Notes under the pieces: model-generated
What the model saw: only the letters and a program-made list of their open reading frames with translations
What the model was told of the DNA's origin: nothing
Database searches by the model: none
Translations under genes and position numbers: made by a program
Assembly: GCA_963708235.1 (NCBI GenBank)
Contig: OY970200.1
Location: forward strand, 1,240,001-1,304,000
Direction of reading: 5' to 3'
DNA length: 64,000 nt
From: G963708235 sp963708235
Lineage (GTDB): Bacteria > Actinomycetota > Acidimicrobiia > Spongiisociales > UBA5794
Shown here: piece by piece, positions 33,576-42,295 of the stretch
How the letters are laid out: each line of letters starts with the position of its first letter
How positions within the stretch are numbered: the stretch's first letter is position 1

Positions 33576-34919
33576 TCACAGACCCACGGCGACGATGGTG
33601 CCCAGATCGAAAGCCGCGCTGGCGATCACGTTGTTCTCCCAGTCGGCCAGGACGATGAGGCCTCGAGTGGTGAACACCGCACGGCCGCCATCCTCCGACA
33701 ACCAGACAGGTTGGTAGCTCTGTGGGATGACCATGGTCTGTTCACTGCCAGCAATGGTGATGGCGACAACTGCCCAGTTGCCGTCCCATTGGCGTTCCAC
33801 CGCAACCAGGGTCTCGTCAGCGGTGAACCCTGCTGCCACTGGGCGTCGACCCTCGGCCTTGACCGGCCGAGCCGTTCCGTCCTGGTCGATCACCGCCCAT
33901 CCCGCGGGAACGTCGAGCAGCGACGCCTCGCCGATCACGGCGTCGCGGTCGAATCCGGAGGCGACGGCGAGATCGAACACGTCGGGAGTGGCGCGCACCG
34001 CCAGCGTGCCGTCCTCGGTGGCGGCCATCACCGATCCGGCAACCGCAAACCGTACGGTTCCGTCGGGGTCCAGGATCAACGTCACCTCCACGGGTTGGTC
34101 CCCGTCTTCGAATGCGGAGCGATATGTGTAGTCGGTGAAGGTCACCGCATATCCCCAGTCCCCCCACGCCGGGAGTGCCCAACTGCCGTCGAAACGGTTG
34201 GCACCCGGGGAGCGGAGCGGTAGCCGGGCGACCTCACCGATCTGGGATCGGTCCCAGGTATACGTGCCCTGGCGGTAGAGCGCCGCATCGCTGGACCCGG
34301 GCGGTTGGGTGATCCAGGCGACCTCGGGCGAGGAGGGATGCCAGGCCCAGTCCAACACCCCGGCGTCGAGGGCGAAGTTGTCGACGAACAGGCTGCCCCG
34401 GGAAGACATGGCGATCCGGGCACCGCCGGGCTCGAACCCGACCCGTTCCGGCCACATTCCGACCCCCAGGTTCGGTCGCGGGGGTGCCGGTTGCGATGCG
34501 ATCGCCGCCCACTCCACCACCTGGATCTGGTTGGCGGGGTCGACGTAGGCGATCCGGAGCACCTCGGTGCCCAGGTCGGGGATCAGTTCGCCCAGCGTCG
34601 GACCGGTGACGGGGGCCGTTGTCGAGGGGACGGTGGCCGGGACCGTGGTCGTGGGTGCGGGTGCCGCCAGGTCAGGTGCGGCGAGATCGGGAGCCGTCGT
34701 CGGTGTTGCGGTCGTTTCGGCGGCCTCGACCGGAACGTTCGGCTCGCCGGTTCCGTTCCCGCCGACCGCCACGACGATTGCCACCACGGTGATCGCCCCG
34801 GCCACCAACCACGACAGGTTCCTCCGTCGACGAGCCCGCGGCGAACCCGATGGGGACATCCCGGGACCCGAATGGTCGGGCGGTTCTACCGGTGGGAGGA
34901 CCAGGATCGGCGGTTCCAT
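33576..34919 (-). CDS. Single-pass membrane protein with extracytoplasmic beta-rich domain
   Basis: 447 residues, family not recognised. A cytoplasmic Pro-rich N-terminus of ~35 residues with the basic cluster RARRRR precedes one transmembrane helix (WLVAGAITVVAIVVAVGG, residues ~37-54). A Thr/Pro/Ala linker (residues ~60-105) leads to a ~340-residue domain with repeated Trp-rich strand pairs such as LDWAWHPSSPEVAWIT, WALPAWGDWGYAVTF and QWDGNWAVVAIT, suggesting a beta-propeller on the outer side. No enzyme motif is visible. The positive-inside rule supports the N-in, C-out topology. A sensor or surface-binding role is only a guess. It is transcribed divergently from the 5-FTHF cyclo-ligase gene. 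Confidence 0.7.
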   Translation of the reverse strand: MEPPILVLPPVEPPDHSGPGMSPSGSPRARRRRNLSWLVAGAITVVAIVVAVGGNGTGEPNVPVEAAETTATPTTAPDLAAPDLAAPAPTTTVPATVPSTTAPVTGPTLGELIPDLGTEVLRIAYVDPANQIQVVEWAAIASQPAPPRPNLGVGMWPERVGFEPGGARIAMSSRGSLFVDNFALDAGVLDWAWHPSSPEVAWITQPPGSSDAALYRQGTYTWDRSQIGEVARLPLRSPGANRFDGSWALPAWGDWGYAVTFTDYTYRSAFEDGDQPVEVTLILDPDGTVRFAVAGSVMAATEDGTLAVRATPDVFDLAVASGFDRDAVIGEASLLDVPAGWAVIDQDGTARPVKAEGRRPVAAGFTADETLVAVERQWDGNWAVVAITIAGSEQTMVIPQSYQPVWLSEDGGRAVFTTRGLIVLADWENNVIASAAFDLGTIVAVGL

Positions 34920-35072
34920 GGGGCGATGGTAGAGGCCGTGGTGGATTTGGCCGGATGAGGAGGCATGCGACGGGGGAGGCCCGGCGCAAGTTCCTCCGGG
35001 TGACGGTGCGCATCGCTATCGTCATCTCGTTCCCGGGCAAGGTTCGGGGTACCCATCGACAAGGAGCGGACG

Positions 35073-35144
35073 ATGTCGGATCTGACCGTACGGGTGGTGG
35101 GTGCCACCCGCAGCCGGTACCAGCCAGGGGCAACATCGCCATGA
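35073..35144 (+). CDS. Possible 23-residue leader peptide before the 5-FTHF cyclo-ligase gene
   Basis: ATG 35073 lies six bases after the strong ribosome-binding site AAGGAG and opens a short frame beginning MSDLTVRVVGATRSRY. Its TGA (35142-35144) overlaps the ATG of the next gene as ATGA, the same coupling seen between real genes in this window. No homologue is known to me. It may serve mainly to bring ribosomes to the weakly preceded downstream start. Confidence 0.4.
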   Translation: MSDLTVRVVGATRSRYQPGATSP

Positions 35145-35725
35145 CCGCCAACCCCCACCGCCAGCCGGACCGCGAGGCTTCGAAGGATGCATGGCGGGAA
35201 TGGGCGCGAGCCGTGGGGCGCACCCTGGACTGGCCATCGTTGTCGACCCGGGTCTGTCGGAGCCTCCGTACCTTCCCGCCGCTCCGCCATGGCTCGACGG
35301 TGCTCACCTACCTGCCGATGAGTGACGAGATCGATCTCGGGGAGTTGATGGCGCAGCAGCCGAACAACCGCTGGTTGGCGACCCGCACCCCGGAGGAGGG
35401 GCCGCTCACCATCCACGAACTGGGTGGTCCGCTGGAGCGACACCCTTTTGGGTTCGCCCAGCCGCTGCCGTCTGCCCCCCATGTCGACCCCGACCGGATC
35501 GAGGTGGTGCTGGTTCCGGGGCTGGCCTTCGACCTGTACGGGCACCGCCTCGGGCACGGCCACGGCTATTACGACGAACTGCTGGCGCGGATCCCCCCGC
35601 ACACGGTCCGTATCGGGGTGATCCCGGCGACGCTGGTCGCCGACCGGCTACCCACCCAGCATCACGATCAACGGGTGCAGTGGCTCGCCGCAGAAGAAGG
35701 TGTCGTCGACGCCATCCTCAAGTAG
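35141..35725 (+). CDS. 5-formyltetrahydrofolate cyclo-ligase family protein
   Basis: 194 residues from ATG 35141. The enzyme converts 5-formyl-THF with ATP to 5,10-methenyl-THF, recycling a folate inhibitor. The family signature VPGLAFDLYGHRLGHGHGYYDELL is present in the C-terminal half (residues ~125-148), with LTYLPMSDEIDL and HPFGFAQP before it. The N-terminal basic ATP-binding stretch (KDAWREWARAVGR) is less conserved than usual. It is divergent from the membrane protein at 33576-34919 and convergent with sufE. Confidence 0.88.
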   Translation: MTANPHRQPDREASKDAWREWARAVGRTLDWPSLSTRVCRSLRTFPPLRHGSTVLTYLPMSDEIDLGELMAQQPNNRWLATRTPEEGPLTIHELGGPLERHPFGFAQPLPSAPHVDPDRIEVVLVPGLAFDLYGHRLGHGHGYYDELLARIPPHTVRIGVIPATLVADRLPTQHHDQRVQWLAAEEGVVDAILK

Positions 35726-35747
35726 CCGCCCCACGTTGACGCCGCCC

Positions 35748-36173
35748 TTACGTCGACGGCAGCTCCCGGAGTTGGCGCTTGATCCTGGCGAGGATGGCCC
35801 CCATCCCGCGGATCCGCAGCGCACTGACCACCTCTTCGATCCCCATGGCGGTGTAGAAGGTGTCGGGTACGGCGAGGATCTCATCGACGGTGGAGCCGTT
35901 GAGCCCGTCGGCGAGGATTCCGGCGTAGCCGCGCATGGTGGGTGATTCCCTGGGGACCTCGAAGTAGAGGGTCACCCGCCGCTCCTCGTCGACCTCGGTG
36001 GCGACGAAGAACGGCGTCTGGCACTCGTGGACCTGCTCCAGACCGGTGGCGATGATCTCCGGTGGCGGGTCGGCGAGACGGTTGGAGTAGTCCACCATCG
36101 CCTGGATCTTGATCTGCTTGGGGCTGGCCGCAAACAACTCGACGAGACGTTGCAGGTTCTCTGGAACTGACAT
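35748..36173 (-). CDS. sufE: SufE-family cysteine-desulfurase sulfur acceptor
   Basis: 141 residues from ATG 36173 (MSVPENLQ). The frame is open a further 18 codons upstream, across the divergent promoter region. SufE accepts persulfide sulfur from SufS. The likely acceptor cysteine is in LEQVHECQTPFFVATEV; SufE segments YAGILADGLNGSTVDEILAVPDTFY and IRGMGAILARIKRQL also match. It is divergent from a two-domain sulfurtransferase, a pairing known from mycobacteria (sseA next to a SufE-like gene). Confidence 0.9.
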   Translation of the reverse strand: MSVPENLQRLVELFAASPKQIKIQAMVDYSNRLADPPPEIIATGLEQVHECQTPFFVATEVDEERRVTLYFEVPRESPTMRGYAGILADGLNGSTVDEILAVPDTFYTAMGIEEVVSALRIRGMGAILARIKRQLRELPST

Positions 36174-36283
36174 GCCGTCGATTGTATGGGATGTGCGGCT
36201 CGAGCCGGCAATCTCCGATCCCGGCAAAACTCCTATGTTCGTAGGGTAAATTGAGGGGAGTCGTCCCCCAAGGAGTCGCCGAA

Positions 36284-37162
36284 ATGGTTGCCGTTCCCAC
36301 CGATCCGAGCCCCCAGCTTGCGGGGTACGCCCATCCCGACCGTCTGGTCACCACCGAATGGCTCGCCGAGCACCTCGGGGCCGACGGCCTGGTGGTGGTC
36401 GAGTCCGACGAGGACGTGTTGCTGTACGAGACCGGTCACATCCCGGGCGCCGTCAAGGTGGACTGGCACACGGAACTCCAGGACCAACTGGCCCGTGACT
36501 ACGTCGACGCCGAGGGCTTTGCGCGGCTGCTGTCGGAGAAGGGCATCGCCCGTACCGACACCGTGGTGTTCTACGGTGACAACTTCAACTGGTGGGCGGC
36601 CTATGCCCTGTGGGTGTTCCGTCTCTTCGGTCACGAGGATGTCCGGCTGCTCGACGGAGGTCGGCAGAAATGGGTCGCCGAGGGCCGGGAGATGACCACC
36701 GAGGTCGTGAACCGACCCGTCACCGAGTACCCGGTCGGCGAGCGCAACGATGCGCCGATCCGTGCCTTCCGCGACGATGTCGTCACCCATCTCGACTCGG
36801 GTTCGCCGCTGGTCGATGTGCGATCGCCGGAGGAGTACCGCGGGGAACTGCTCCACATGCCGGCGTATCCCCAGGAGGGGGCGCTGCGCGGTGGCCACAT
36901 TCCGGGGGCGGCGAGCGTGCCGTGGAAGCGCGCCGCCAACGAGGACGGGACCTTCCGTTCCATCGACGAGTTGCGCGCCATCTACGTCGAGGAGGTCGGA
37001 CTGGGGGCGGGCGACGACATCGTCGCCTATTGCCGGATCGGGGAGCGGTCGTCCCACACCTGGTTCGTGCTCACCCATCTTCTCGGCTTCGAGAACGTCC
37101 GCAACTACGACGGTTCATGGACCGAATGGGGCAACCTGGTGCGTGCCCCCATCGAACGGTGA
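36284..37162 (+). CDS. sseA: Two-domain sulfurtransferase (thiosulfate sulfurtransferase type)
   Basis: 292 residues from ATG 36284, eight bases after CAAGGAG. Two rhodanese domains: the N-terminal inactive one has HIPGAVKVDWHTELQD and FYGDNFNWWAAYALWV; the C-terminal active one has LVDVRSPEEYRGELLH, GHIPGAASVPWKRAA and the active loop YCRIGERSSHTWFVL with the catalytic cysteine. Such enzymes move sulfane sulfur from thiosulfate or 3-mercaptopyruvate to acceptors. Proximity to sufE suggests supply to iron-sulfur cluster assembly. The loop composition (CRIGERS) favours thiosulfate over mercaptopyruvate. The stop overlaps the YbaK gene start. Confidence 0.9.
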   Translation: MVAVPTDPSPQLAGYAHPDRLVTTEWLAEHLGADGLVVVESDEDVLLYETGHIPGAVKVDWHTELQDQLARDYVDAEGFARLLSEKGIARTDTVVFYGDNFNWWAAYALWVFRLFGHEDVRLLDGGRQKWVAEGREMTTEVVNRPVTEYPVGERNDAPIRAFRDDVVTHLDSGSPLVDVRSPEEYRGELLHMPAYPQEGALRGGHIPGAASVPWKRAANEDGTFRSIDELRAIYVEEVGLGAGDDIVAYCRIGERSSHTWFVLTHLLGFENVRNYDGSWTEWGNLVRAPIER

Positions 37163-37680
37163 CCGACCCGATATCCGAAGCAGGGGCTGACACCGGCGAG
37201 CTGCGGGAGTTTCCCTCCGCCACCCGTCGGTTTCTCGCCGAGGCGGGGCGGCTCGGTCTCGTCGTCGAACCGGTGGTCTATCCCGACGGGACCAAGACGG
37301 CAGCGGATGCGGCGGCGGCCATCGGCTGTGACGTGTCGGCCATTGCCAAGTCGATGCTCTTCATCGCCGGTGACGACCCGGTGCTGGTGCTGATGTCCGG
37401 CGATCTACGGGTGGACCCCGCCAAGGTGGCGGAAGGCCACGGCGTGGCGTATGCCCGACGGGCCACTCTCGACGAGGTCAGGGAGCACACCGGGTACGCC
37501 GCCGGTGGAACACCACCGGTCGGACACCCGGCGCCCCTCGTCGTGTATGCCGACGAGAGCCTGAGGCGCAACGAGCAGGTCTGGGCGGCGGCGGGAACCC
37601 CGACGACGGTCTTTCCGATCGGGTCTGATCACCTGGTCGAAGTGGCTGGGGCGAAGTGGGCGGATGTCGCCGAGCGCTGA
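37159..37680 (+). CDS. YbaK/EbsC-type aminoacyl-tRNA deacylase
   Basis: 173 residues from GTG 37159 in a GTGA overlap with sseA. The YbaK fold is clear: ADAAAAIGCDVSAIAKSMLF, then DDPVLVLMSGDLRVDPAKVA, GYAAGGTPPVGHPAPLVVYADESL with the conserved Gly-Gly-x-x-Pro-x-Gly loop, and WAAAGTPTTVFPIGSDHLVEV. Stand-alone members hydrolyse mischarged tRNAs, mainly Cys-tRNAPro or Ala-tRNAPro. ProRS at 14609 already has a cis editing domain, so this one probably clears another mischarged species. Confidence 0.88.
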   Translation: MTDPISEAGADTGELREFPSATRRFLAEAGRLGLVVEPVVYPDGTKTAADAAAAIGCDVSAIAKSMLFIAGDDPVLVLMSGDLRVDPAKVAEGHGVAYARRATLDEVREHTGYAAGGTPPVGHPAPLVVYADESLRRNEQVWAAAGTPTTVFPIGSDHLVEVAGAKWADVAER

Positions 37681-37691
37681 AGTGGATGTCG

Positions 37692-37728
37692 GGTCGGACC
37701 TCCGGGCCGCCCGAAAGGGCGTCCGACC
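37692..37728 (+). terminator. Hairpin after the YbaK gene
   Basis: An 8-bp perfect stem (37692-37699 with 37721-37728) whose loop contains a second small hairpin, GCCC-GAAA-GGGC. It marks the boundary between the core gene block and the eCIS-associated locus. Confidence 0.65.
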
Positions 37729-37820
37729 GTACGTTTGGTCGCTCGGCCCAGGGACAGTGCCCGATTTCTTCGGCTAGGTTGTGTGGTGGGGGATCGATGT
37801 GGCCGCGATGGGAGAGCGCA

Positions 37821-38345
37821 ATGGGCGGCGGAACGATCACCGTCGGTGTAGCGGTGGACAACGACATTTTCGGACGTGGTATCGAGGCGTCCCTCCGGGA
37901 GGATCCCGGAATATCGCTGATCGATGTTCTCGCCGATGGGGCACATGCCGACGTGGTGGTCGCCACCCCGGCGACGTATGCGGTGCGACCGTGGTCCTGT
38001 CCGGTGCTGGTATGCACCGACGGCCCGTTCGAGCCGTCCGAGACGTGGGTGGTCGGGTTACTTCCCCACCGGAACCTCCAGCCCTCCCAATTGATCCCGG
38101 CGGTGCGGGCGGCGGCAGCCGGACTACGTGTCGGTGTGCCATCGGCGCCCGCATCGAGACTCGACACCCGTAGCCTGGCGGTGCTCACCATGCTCGCCGA
38201 CGGCGCCGGCACCAGGGAGATCTCCCATCAACTCGGCTTCTCCGAGCGGACCATCAAGGCGGTGATCTCGACGATCGTCAGCGATCTCGGGGTGCGAAGC
38301 CGGGCGCAGGCGGTCGCCGTGGCCATGCGCAATGCTCTCATCTGA
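37821..38345 (+). CDS. LuxR-type regulator with degenerate receiver-like N-terminus
   Basis: 174 residues from ATG 37821 (GGGAG six bases upstream); ATG 37797 is possible. The C-terminal ~60 residues are a LuxR/NarL helix-turn-helix: LAVLTMLADGAGTREISHQLGFSERTIKAVISTIVSDLGV. The N-terminal ~105 residues look like a shortened receiver (TVGVAVDNDIFGRGIEASLRED, HADVVVATPATYAV), but the phospho-acceptor Asp is replaced at the expected strand end. Control by phosphorylation is therefore unlikely. It is the first gene of the eCIS region. Its closest relative here is the regulator at 38973; together they bracket the PAAR-like gene. Confidence 0.8.
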   Translation: MGGGTITVGVAVDNDIFGRGIEASLREDPGISLIDVLADGAHADVVVATPATYAVRPWSCPVLVCTDGPFEPSETWVVGLLPHRNLQPSQLIPAVRAAAAGLRVGVPSAPASRLDTRSLAVLTMLADGAGTREISHQLGFSERTIKAVISTIVSDLGVRSRAQAVAVAMRNALI

Positions 38346-38387
38346 CTGGGCCCTCATCTGACAACCGGTCCTGTTCCGGTCGATCTC

Positions 38388-38777
38388 CTACGGCGCCATC
38401 ACCGTCATCTGCCCGGGCATGGTGATGGTGATCGCACCGCCATAGGCGCAATTGCACATCGACGTGTTGGTGAGGGCCGGGATGCCTCCGGCGACCACCG
38501 TCGGTGAACCCGGCGACCAGGGGGCGACGATCATCGGAGTGCACGGCATCGGGGTCAGCGCCCCGAGGGCGGCAGCGGTCGCCGCCGCCACCGTGGGGTT
38601 CATCAAGCTGGTGCACACCCCGAACGGGGGGATGTTCATGAACGGGGCGATGTCGGTGATGGTGGCCACCGGTTGGCTCGATCCCATCAGTCGCTTGGCG
38701 GGGAGCACCACCAGCGTTGACGGGGCCAACCCCATCGTGCACGCCATCATCGCCCCATTGGTCACCACCTGCGCCAT
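38388..38777 (-). CDS. DUF4280 PAAR-like protein, probable eCIS spike tip
   Basis: 129 residues from ATG 38777. It matches the DUF4280 PAAR-like family: VTNGAMMACTMGLAPSTLVVLP at the start, then NIPPFGVCTSLMNPTVAAATAAA, LTPMPCTPMIVAPWSPGSPTV and NTSMCNCAYGGAITITMPGQ. Cysteines and small hydrophobic residues are placed as in PAAR tips that sharpen the VgrG-type spike (Pvc10/Afp10 role). It faces away from the main eCIS operon, between the two LuxR regulators, so its dose may be controlled separately. Family assignment is good; the tip role follows from context. Confidence 0.8.
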   Translation of the reverse strand: MAQVVTNGAMMACTMGLAPSTLVVLPAKRLMGSSQPVATITDIAPFMNIPPFGVCTSLMNPTVAAATAAALGALTPMPCTPMIVAPWSPGSPTVVAGGIPALTNTSMCNCAYGGAITITMPGQMTVMAP

Positions 38778-38972
38778 ACCTTCAGGGTAGGTGGTGGCGT
38801 TGTGGCGTAGGGGCCGATGTCGGTGCGGTCCCCGGCGTCGGAGCGGGCAGTGGCGGTGCACGATCGGGCCGTCGGATATGTCCCAGGGACTGGACCGTGT
38901 GGCCTTCCCCCGCGGGCGTCCTTGTGGTTGCCTGATAGGGGGGACCGGTGACAGGGAGAGAGAAGGTCGTCA

Positions 38973-39575
38973 GTGCGCGTTTGGATCGATGATCAGCACC
39001 CCATTTTCCGCCGCGGGCTCGGGGCGAGCCTGCAGGGACACGAACACGAGGTGATCGGGGAGAGTGCGGACTTCGCCCCGCCGCCACCCACGGCGGGGTT
39101 CGATGCGCTGGTCTTCGACGCCGACGGACACCGCCTCGGGCGAGCCGTACGCCACGTCGAGGGGACCGACGTCCGGTTGGTGGCCGTGGTCCCGCAGGCC
39201 GACGAGCAGAGCCTCTATGACGCCGTCGACGCCGGTGTGGCCGCCATCCTGGTGCGTACCGAGCTGAGTCCGGCGTCGCTGGCCTCGGCGTTGAGCGCCG
39301 TTGCCGGCGGAAACGCCATGCTTCCGGCGCGGGCGATCCCCAAGGTGCTGGAGCGAGCCGCCAACGGATCGCCGCGTCGGCCGCGATCGCTCGCTCCCCG
39401 CGAGCTTGCGGTGCTGGAACTGCTTGCCGGGGGCAACGACACCCGTGGGATCGCCGCCGAGCTGTGTTACTCGGAGCGGACCGTCAAGAACATCGTCCAC
39501 GACGTGTTGATGAAGATGAACTGTCGCAACCGTGCCCATGCGGTGGCCGTGGCGACGCGACGCGGGATGATCTGA
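38973..39575 (+). CDS. NarL/LuxR-type response regulator of the eCIS locus
   Basis: 200 residues from GTG 38973 behind AGAGAAGG. The receiver-like domain (residues 1-125) begins MRVWIDDQHPIFRRGLGASL and has an Asp at the strand end (ALVFDADG); the usual Lys before the last helix is Arg (AAILVRTE), so phosphorylation is uncertain. A LuxR helix-turn-helix follows: LAPRELAVLELLAGGNDTRGIAAELCYSERTVKNIVHDVLMKMNC. No histidine kinase is encoded nearby. The ATPase gene starts three bases after its stop, so it appears to head the transcript that includes the first structural genes. Confidence 0.85.
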   Translation: MRVWIDDQHPIFRRGLGASLQGHEHEVIGESADFAPPPPTAGFDALVFDADGHRLGRAVRHVEGTDVRLVAVVPQADEQSLYDAVDAGVAAILVRTELSPASLASALSAVAGGNAMLPARAIPKVLERAANGSPRRPRSLAPRELAVLELLAGGNDTRGIAAELCYSERTVKNIVHDVLMKMNCRNRAHAVAVATRRGMI

Positions 39576-39577
39576 TC

Positions 39578-41517
39578 ATGCCGGCACCTGCATGGCAGGT
39601 GTTCGCCGATGTCGTGGTGCAACGCGCCGCCCTCCGCTTCCGCAGCGACCGCGGTGAGCCGCCGCGTGACTTCGCCGGGCTGGTCGTCGCCGATGACGAG
39701 ATCGATCACCTCGTCGGTGAGCTTCCCCGGGCTCCGTCGCACCGGCACCGGGCTGGGCAACGCCACCGAGGCCGAACTCGACCACCAGATCACCGAGGCG
39801 CGCCAGGCAATGGCCGCCGCACTGGCCACCCCCGACGATCTGTTCGGCGCCGTGGCCTGGAACCTGGGGCTGGCGGAGGCCGAGACCGAGGTGTTCGCCG
39901 TGGTCAGCGCCATCGAGCTCGATCCTGCCCGCCAGTCGCTGATCGCCTACCTCAACGACAATGCGGCGGTCCGTCGACCGACCCTGGGGACCTTGGCACG
40001 GCTGTTCCCCGACCCCCATCCCGGGCCCCGGGCTCTCGGGCTCGACGGGGCGATCCGGCGCGCCGCTCTGGTCGACATGGACGACACCCTGCCATGGGCG
40101 TCGGTGACCGTGGGGCTGAGCCCGTCGGTGGCGTGGATGCTGGCCGGGGACCGCTCCCTCGATCCGGGGCTGCCGGTGGGGTGCCGGCTCCAACTCGTCG
40201 ACAAGGGCGAAGACGACGGCACCGCCACAGGACACCGTCTGGTGCTGGCGACCGGCGGCGACGCCGAGGCGCGCCGTCAGGGCGCGTTCGCCGAAACCGC
40301 CGGAAATGCGTTCCTGATCTCGACACAACCCGCCGACCGACCGGGGTGGGAGGCGTTGATCCGCCAGGCGACGGTGGCGGGGACGGCCGTGATCGTCGAG
40401 CTCTCCGAACACGAGCCGCTGACCCCGGAAGGGCGCCGCGCCATCGATCGCACCCCTCATCTGGCATGGGCGATCACGTCGAACTTCGAGCTTCCCGGTG
40501 GAGAGCCTGCCGTACGGAGATCACCACGAGGTCACGGTGAACCCGTCGGTGGCGGCGGTGCGCCGTGGGGCCCATCTACTCGACGCCGAGCAGGACCGCC
40601 TGGTCTCGTTGACCGCCGCCGGACGCCGTCAGGACTGGGACGGGGCGGTGCGACGCCTCGCCGGGGGCCATCTCGACGAGCTGGCGGTGCGGATCCGGCC
40701 GCGCCGCACCTGGAAGGATCTGGTGCTGGCGCCCGAGGCGTTCGCCCAGGCCCAGGAGCTGGTTGCCCGCTACCGCCGTCGGCCCACCGTCTACGACGAG
40801 TGGGGGTTCTCGGCGGTGCCTTCCTCCGGGATCACCGCGTTGTTCGCCGGTCCGTCCGGAACCGGCAAGACCATGACCGCCGAGGTGCTCGCCGCCGATC
40901 TCGGGCTGGACGCCTACCGGATCGACCTCTCCCAGGTGGTGAGCAAGTACATCGGGGAGACCGAGAAGAACCTGGAACGGATCTTCACCGCCGCCACGGT
41001 CGGCAACGTCGTCCTGTTCTTCGACGAGGCCGACGCCCTGTTCGGGAAGCGCTCGGAGGTGGGCGATGCCCACGACCGCTACGCCAACATCGAGGTCAGC
41101 TACCTGCTGCAGCGACTCGAGCAGTACGACGGCCTGATCGTGCTTGCCACCAACCTCCGTAAGAACATGGACGATGCCTTCCTCCGTCGTATCGACGTCG
41201 CCATCGAGTTCGAGCTTCCCGAACCCGATCAGCGTCGGGCCATCTGGGAGCGGGCGTTCCCGACCACCGCCCCGATGGGTGACCTCGACTTCGAGTTCCT
41301 CGCCGAACGCTTCGATGTCGCCGGGGGCAACATCTCCAATGCGGCGCTCGCCGCCGCCTTTCTCGCCGCCGACGCCGACGTCCCGATCGGGATGGAGCAC
41401 GTCGTTCTCGGAATGAAGCGGGAGTTCCAGAAGCTCGGTCGTCTTCGCACCGAGCGGGAGTTCGACCGCTATCTCGATCTCGTCACAGGAGACCGCCATG
41501 CTGCACCTGTTGGATGA
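39578..41517 (+). pseudogene. eCIS AAA+ ATPase (Pvc15/Afp15 type), frame interrupted twice
   Basis: The coding signal runs in frame from ATG 39578 to about 39724, continues one frame over to about 40493, then one frame over again to the stop at 41517. With a +1 correction at GAGCTTC (39719-39725 and 40488-40494) it becomes one 645-residue protein of normal size. The C-terminal AAA+ domain is intact: Walker A GPSGTGKTMTAEVLA, Walker B VVLFFDEADALFGKRSEV, arginine-finger region ATNLRKNMDDAFLRRIDVAIEFE and sensor-2 segment GGNISNAALAAAFLA. These ATPases are needed for assembly of eCIS particles. It may be a real double frameshift, an assembly error or recoding; the frames outside the breaks show no decay. 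Confidence 0.85.
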
Positions 41518-42295
41518 AAGCCTCGAATCGATGTTGCGTCGCCAGATGCGGATCTCGAAGGCCGATGTGGATGTGGCGTTCGACGCCCCCGACAACGAAT
41601 GGGCGGGTCGGGTCACCAAACCGACGATCAACCTCTTCCTGTGGGACATCCGCCGCAGCACCGACGAGTCGGTCGCCGGCCGGGAACGGGTGATGCGCAA
41701 CGGGCGCGAGATGTGGCAGGACCGCCCGCCCCGCCTGGCGTTCTCCTATCTGGTGACCGCATGGACCACCGAGACCCGCGACGAGCACCGGTTGCTGGGG
41801 CAGGCCCTGCAGGCGCTCCTCGCCACACCCGAGATCGCCGCCGAACACCTGGTGGGGGAGTTGGCGGAGCTGAGCCCGCTCCCGTCGCTGCGGGTGGCGC
41901 GACCGCAGGCAAAGGACTTTGCCGAGTTCTGGTCGGCGATCGACGGTCAGCTCAAGCCCGGTCTCGATGTCACCGTGGTCGCCACCGTCGATCCGCAGGT
42001 CGGCATCCCCGCCGGACCACCGACCGAGCGCTTCGAGACGGTGCTGGTCGACCGCACCGAGCCGGGACGCACATCCACCACCAGCCAGATCGGTGGGCAT
42101 GTCGACGATCCTGCGGCGATCGGGGCGATGGTCTCGTCACCACACGGCAAGGCCTACATCAACGAGAACGGCGACTTCCTGGTGCCGGCGGAACCCGGTG
42201 ACACCATCACCCTGCATCTGGCCGAAGCCGAGACGTACCGCCCAAGCCAGGGCAACGGGAGTCAGGGCAACGGGAGTCAGGGCAACGGGGGCTAG
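41498..42295 (+). CDS. DUF4255 (Pvc16_N) eCIS terminal cap protein
   Basis: 265 residues from ATG 41498, which follows AGGAGA and overlaps the ATPase end by 20 bases. The DUF4255 domain is recognisable: MLHLLDESLESMLRRQMRI, VTKPTINLFLWDIRRSTDE, RPPRLAFSYLVTAWTTE, EHRLLGQALQALLATPEI and RPQAKDFAEFWSAIDGQLKPGLDVTV. In PVC and Afp particles this protein caps the sheath-tube end away from the baseplate. The C-terminal ~70 residues form a small extra beta domain and end in a (SQGNG)n tail from a 15-bp repeat. Its stop shares CTAG with the convergent DUF4157 gene. Confidence 0.85.
   Translation: MLHLLDESLESMLRRQMRISKADVDVAFDAPDNEWAGRVTKPTINLFLWDIRRSTDESVAGRERVMRNGREMWQDRPPRLAFSYLVTAWTTETRDEHRLLGQALQALLATPEIAAEHLVGELAELSPLPSLRVARPQAKDFAEFWSAIDGQLKPGLDVTVVATVDPQVGIPAGPPTERFETVLVDRTEPGRTSTTSQIGGHVDDPAAIGAMVSSPHGKAYINENGDFLVPAEPGDTITLHLAEAETYRPSQGNGSQGNGSQGNGG
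42245..42289. repeat. Three tandem 15-bp repeats at the 3' end of the DUF4255 gene
   Basis: Units at 42245-42259, 42260-42274 and 42275-42289, consensus AGTCAGGGCAACGGG, encoding SQGNG pentapeptides directly before the stop codon. Confidence 0.85.

Noticed and set aside
35034..35140. N-terminal extension of the 5-FTHF cyclo-ligase back to 34850
   Set aside because: The frame is open but the upstream sequence has no folate-ligase similarity and would overlap the divergent gene's control region. ATG 35141 gives the family length.
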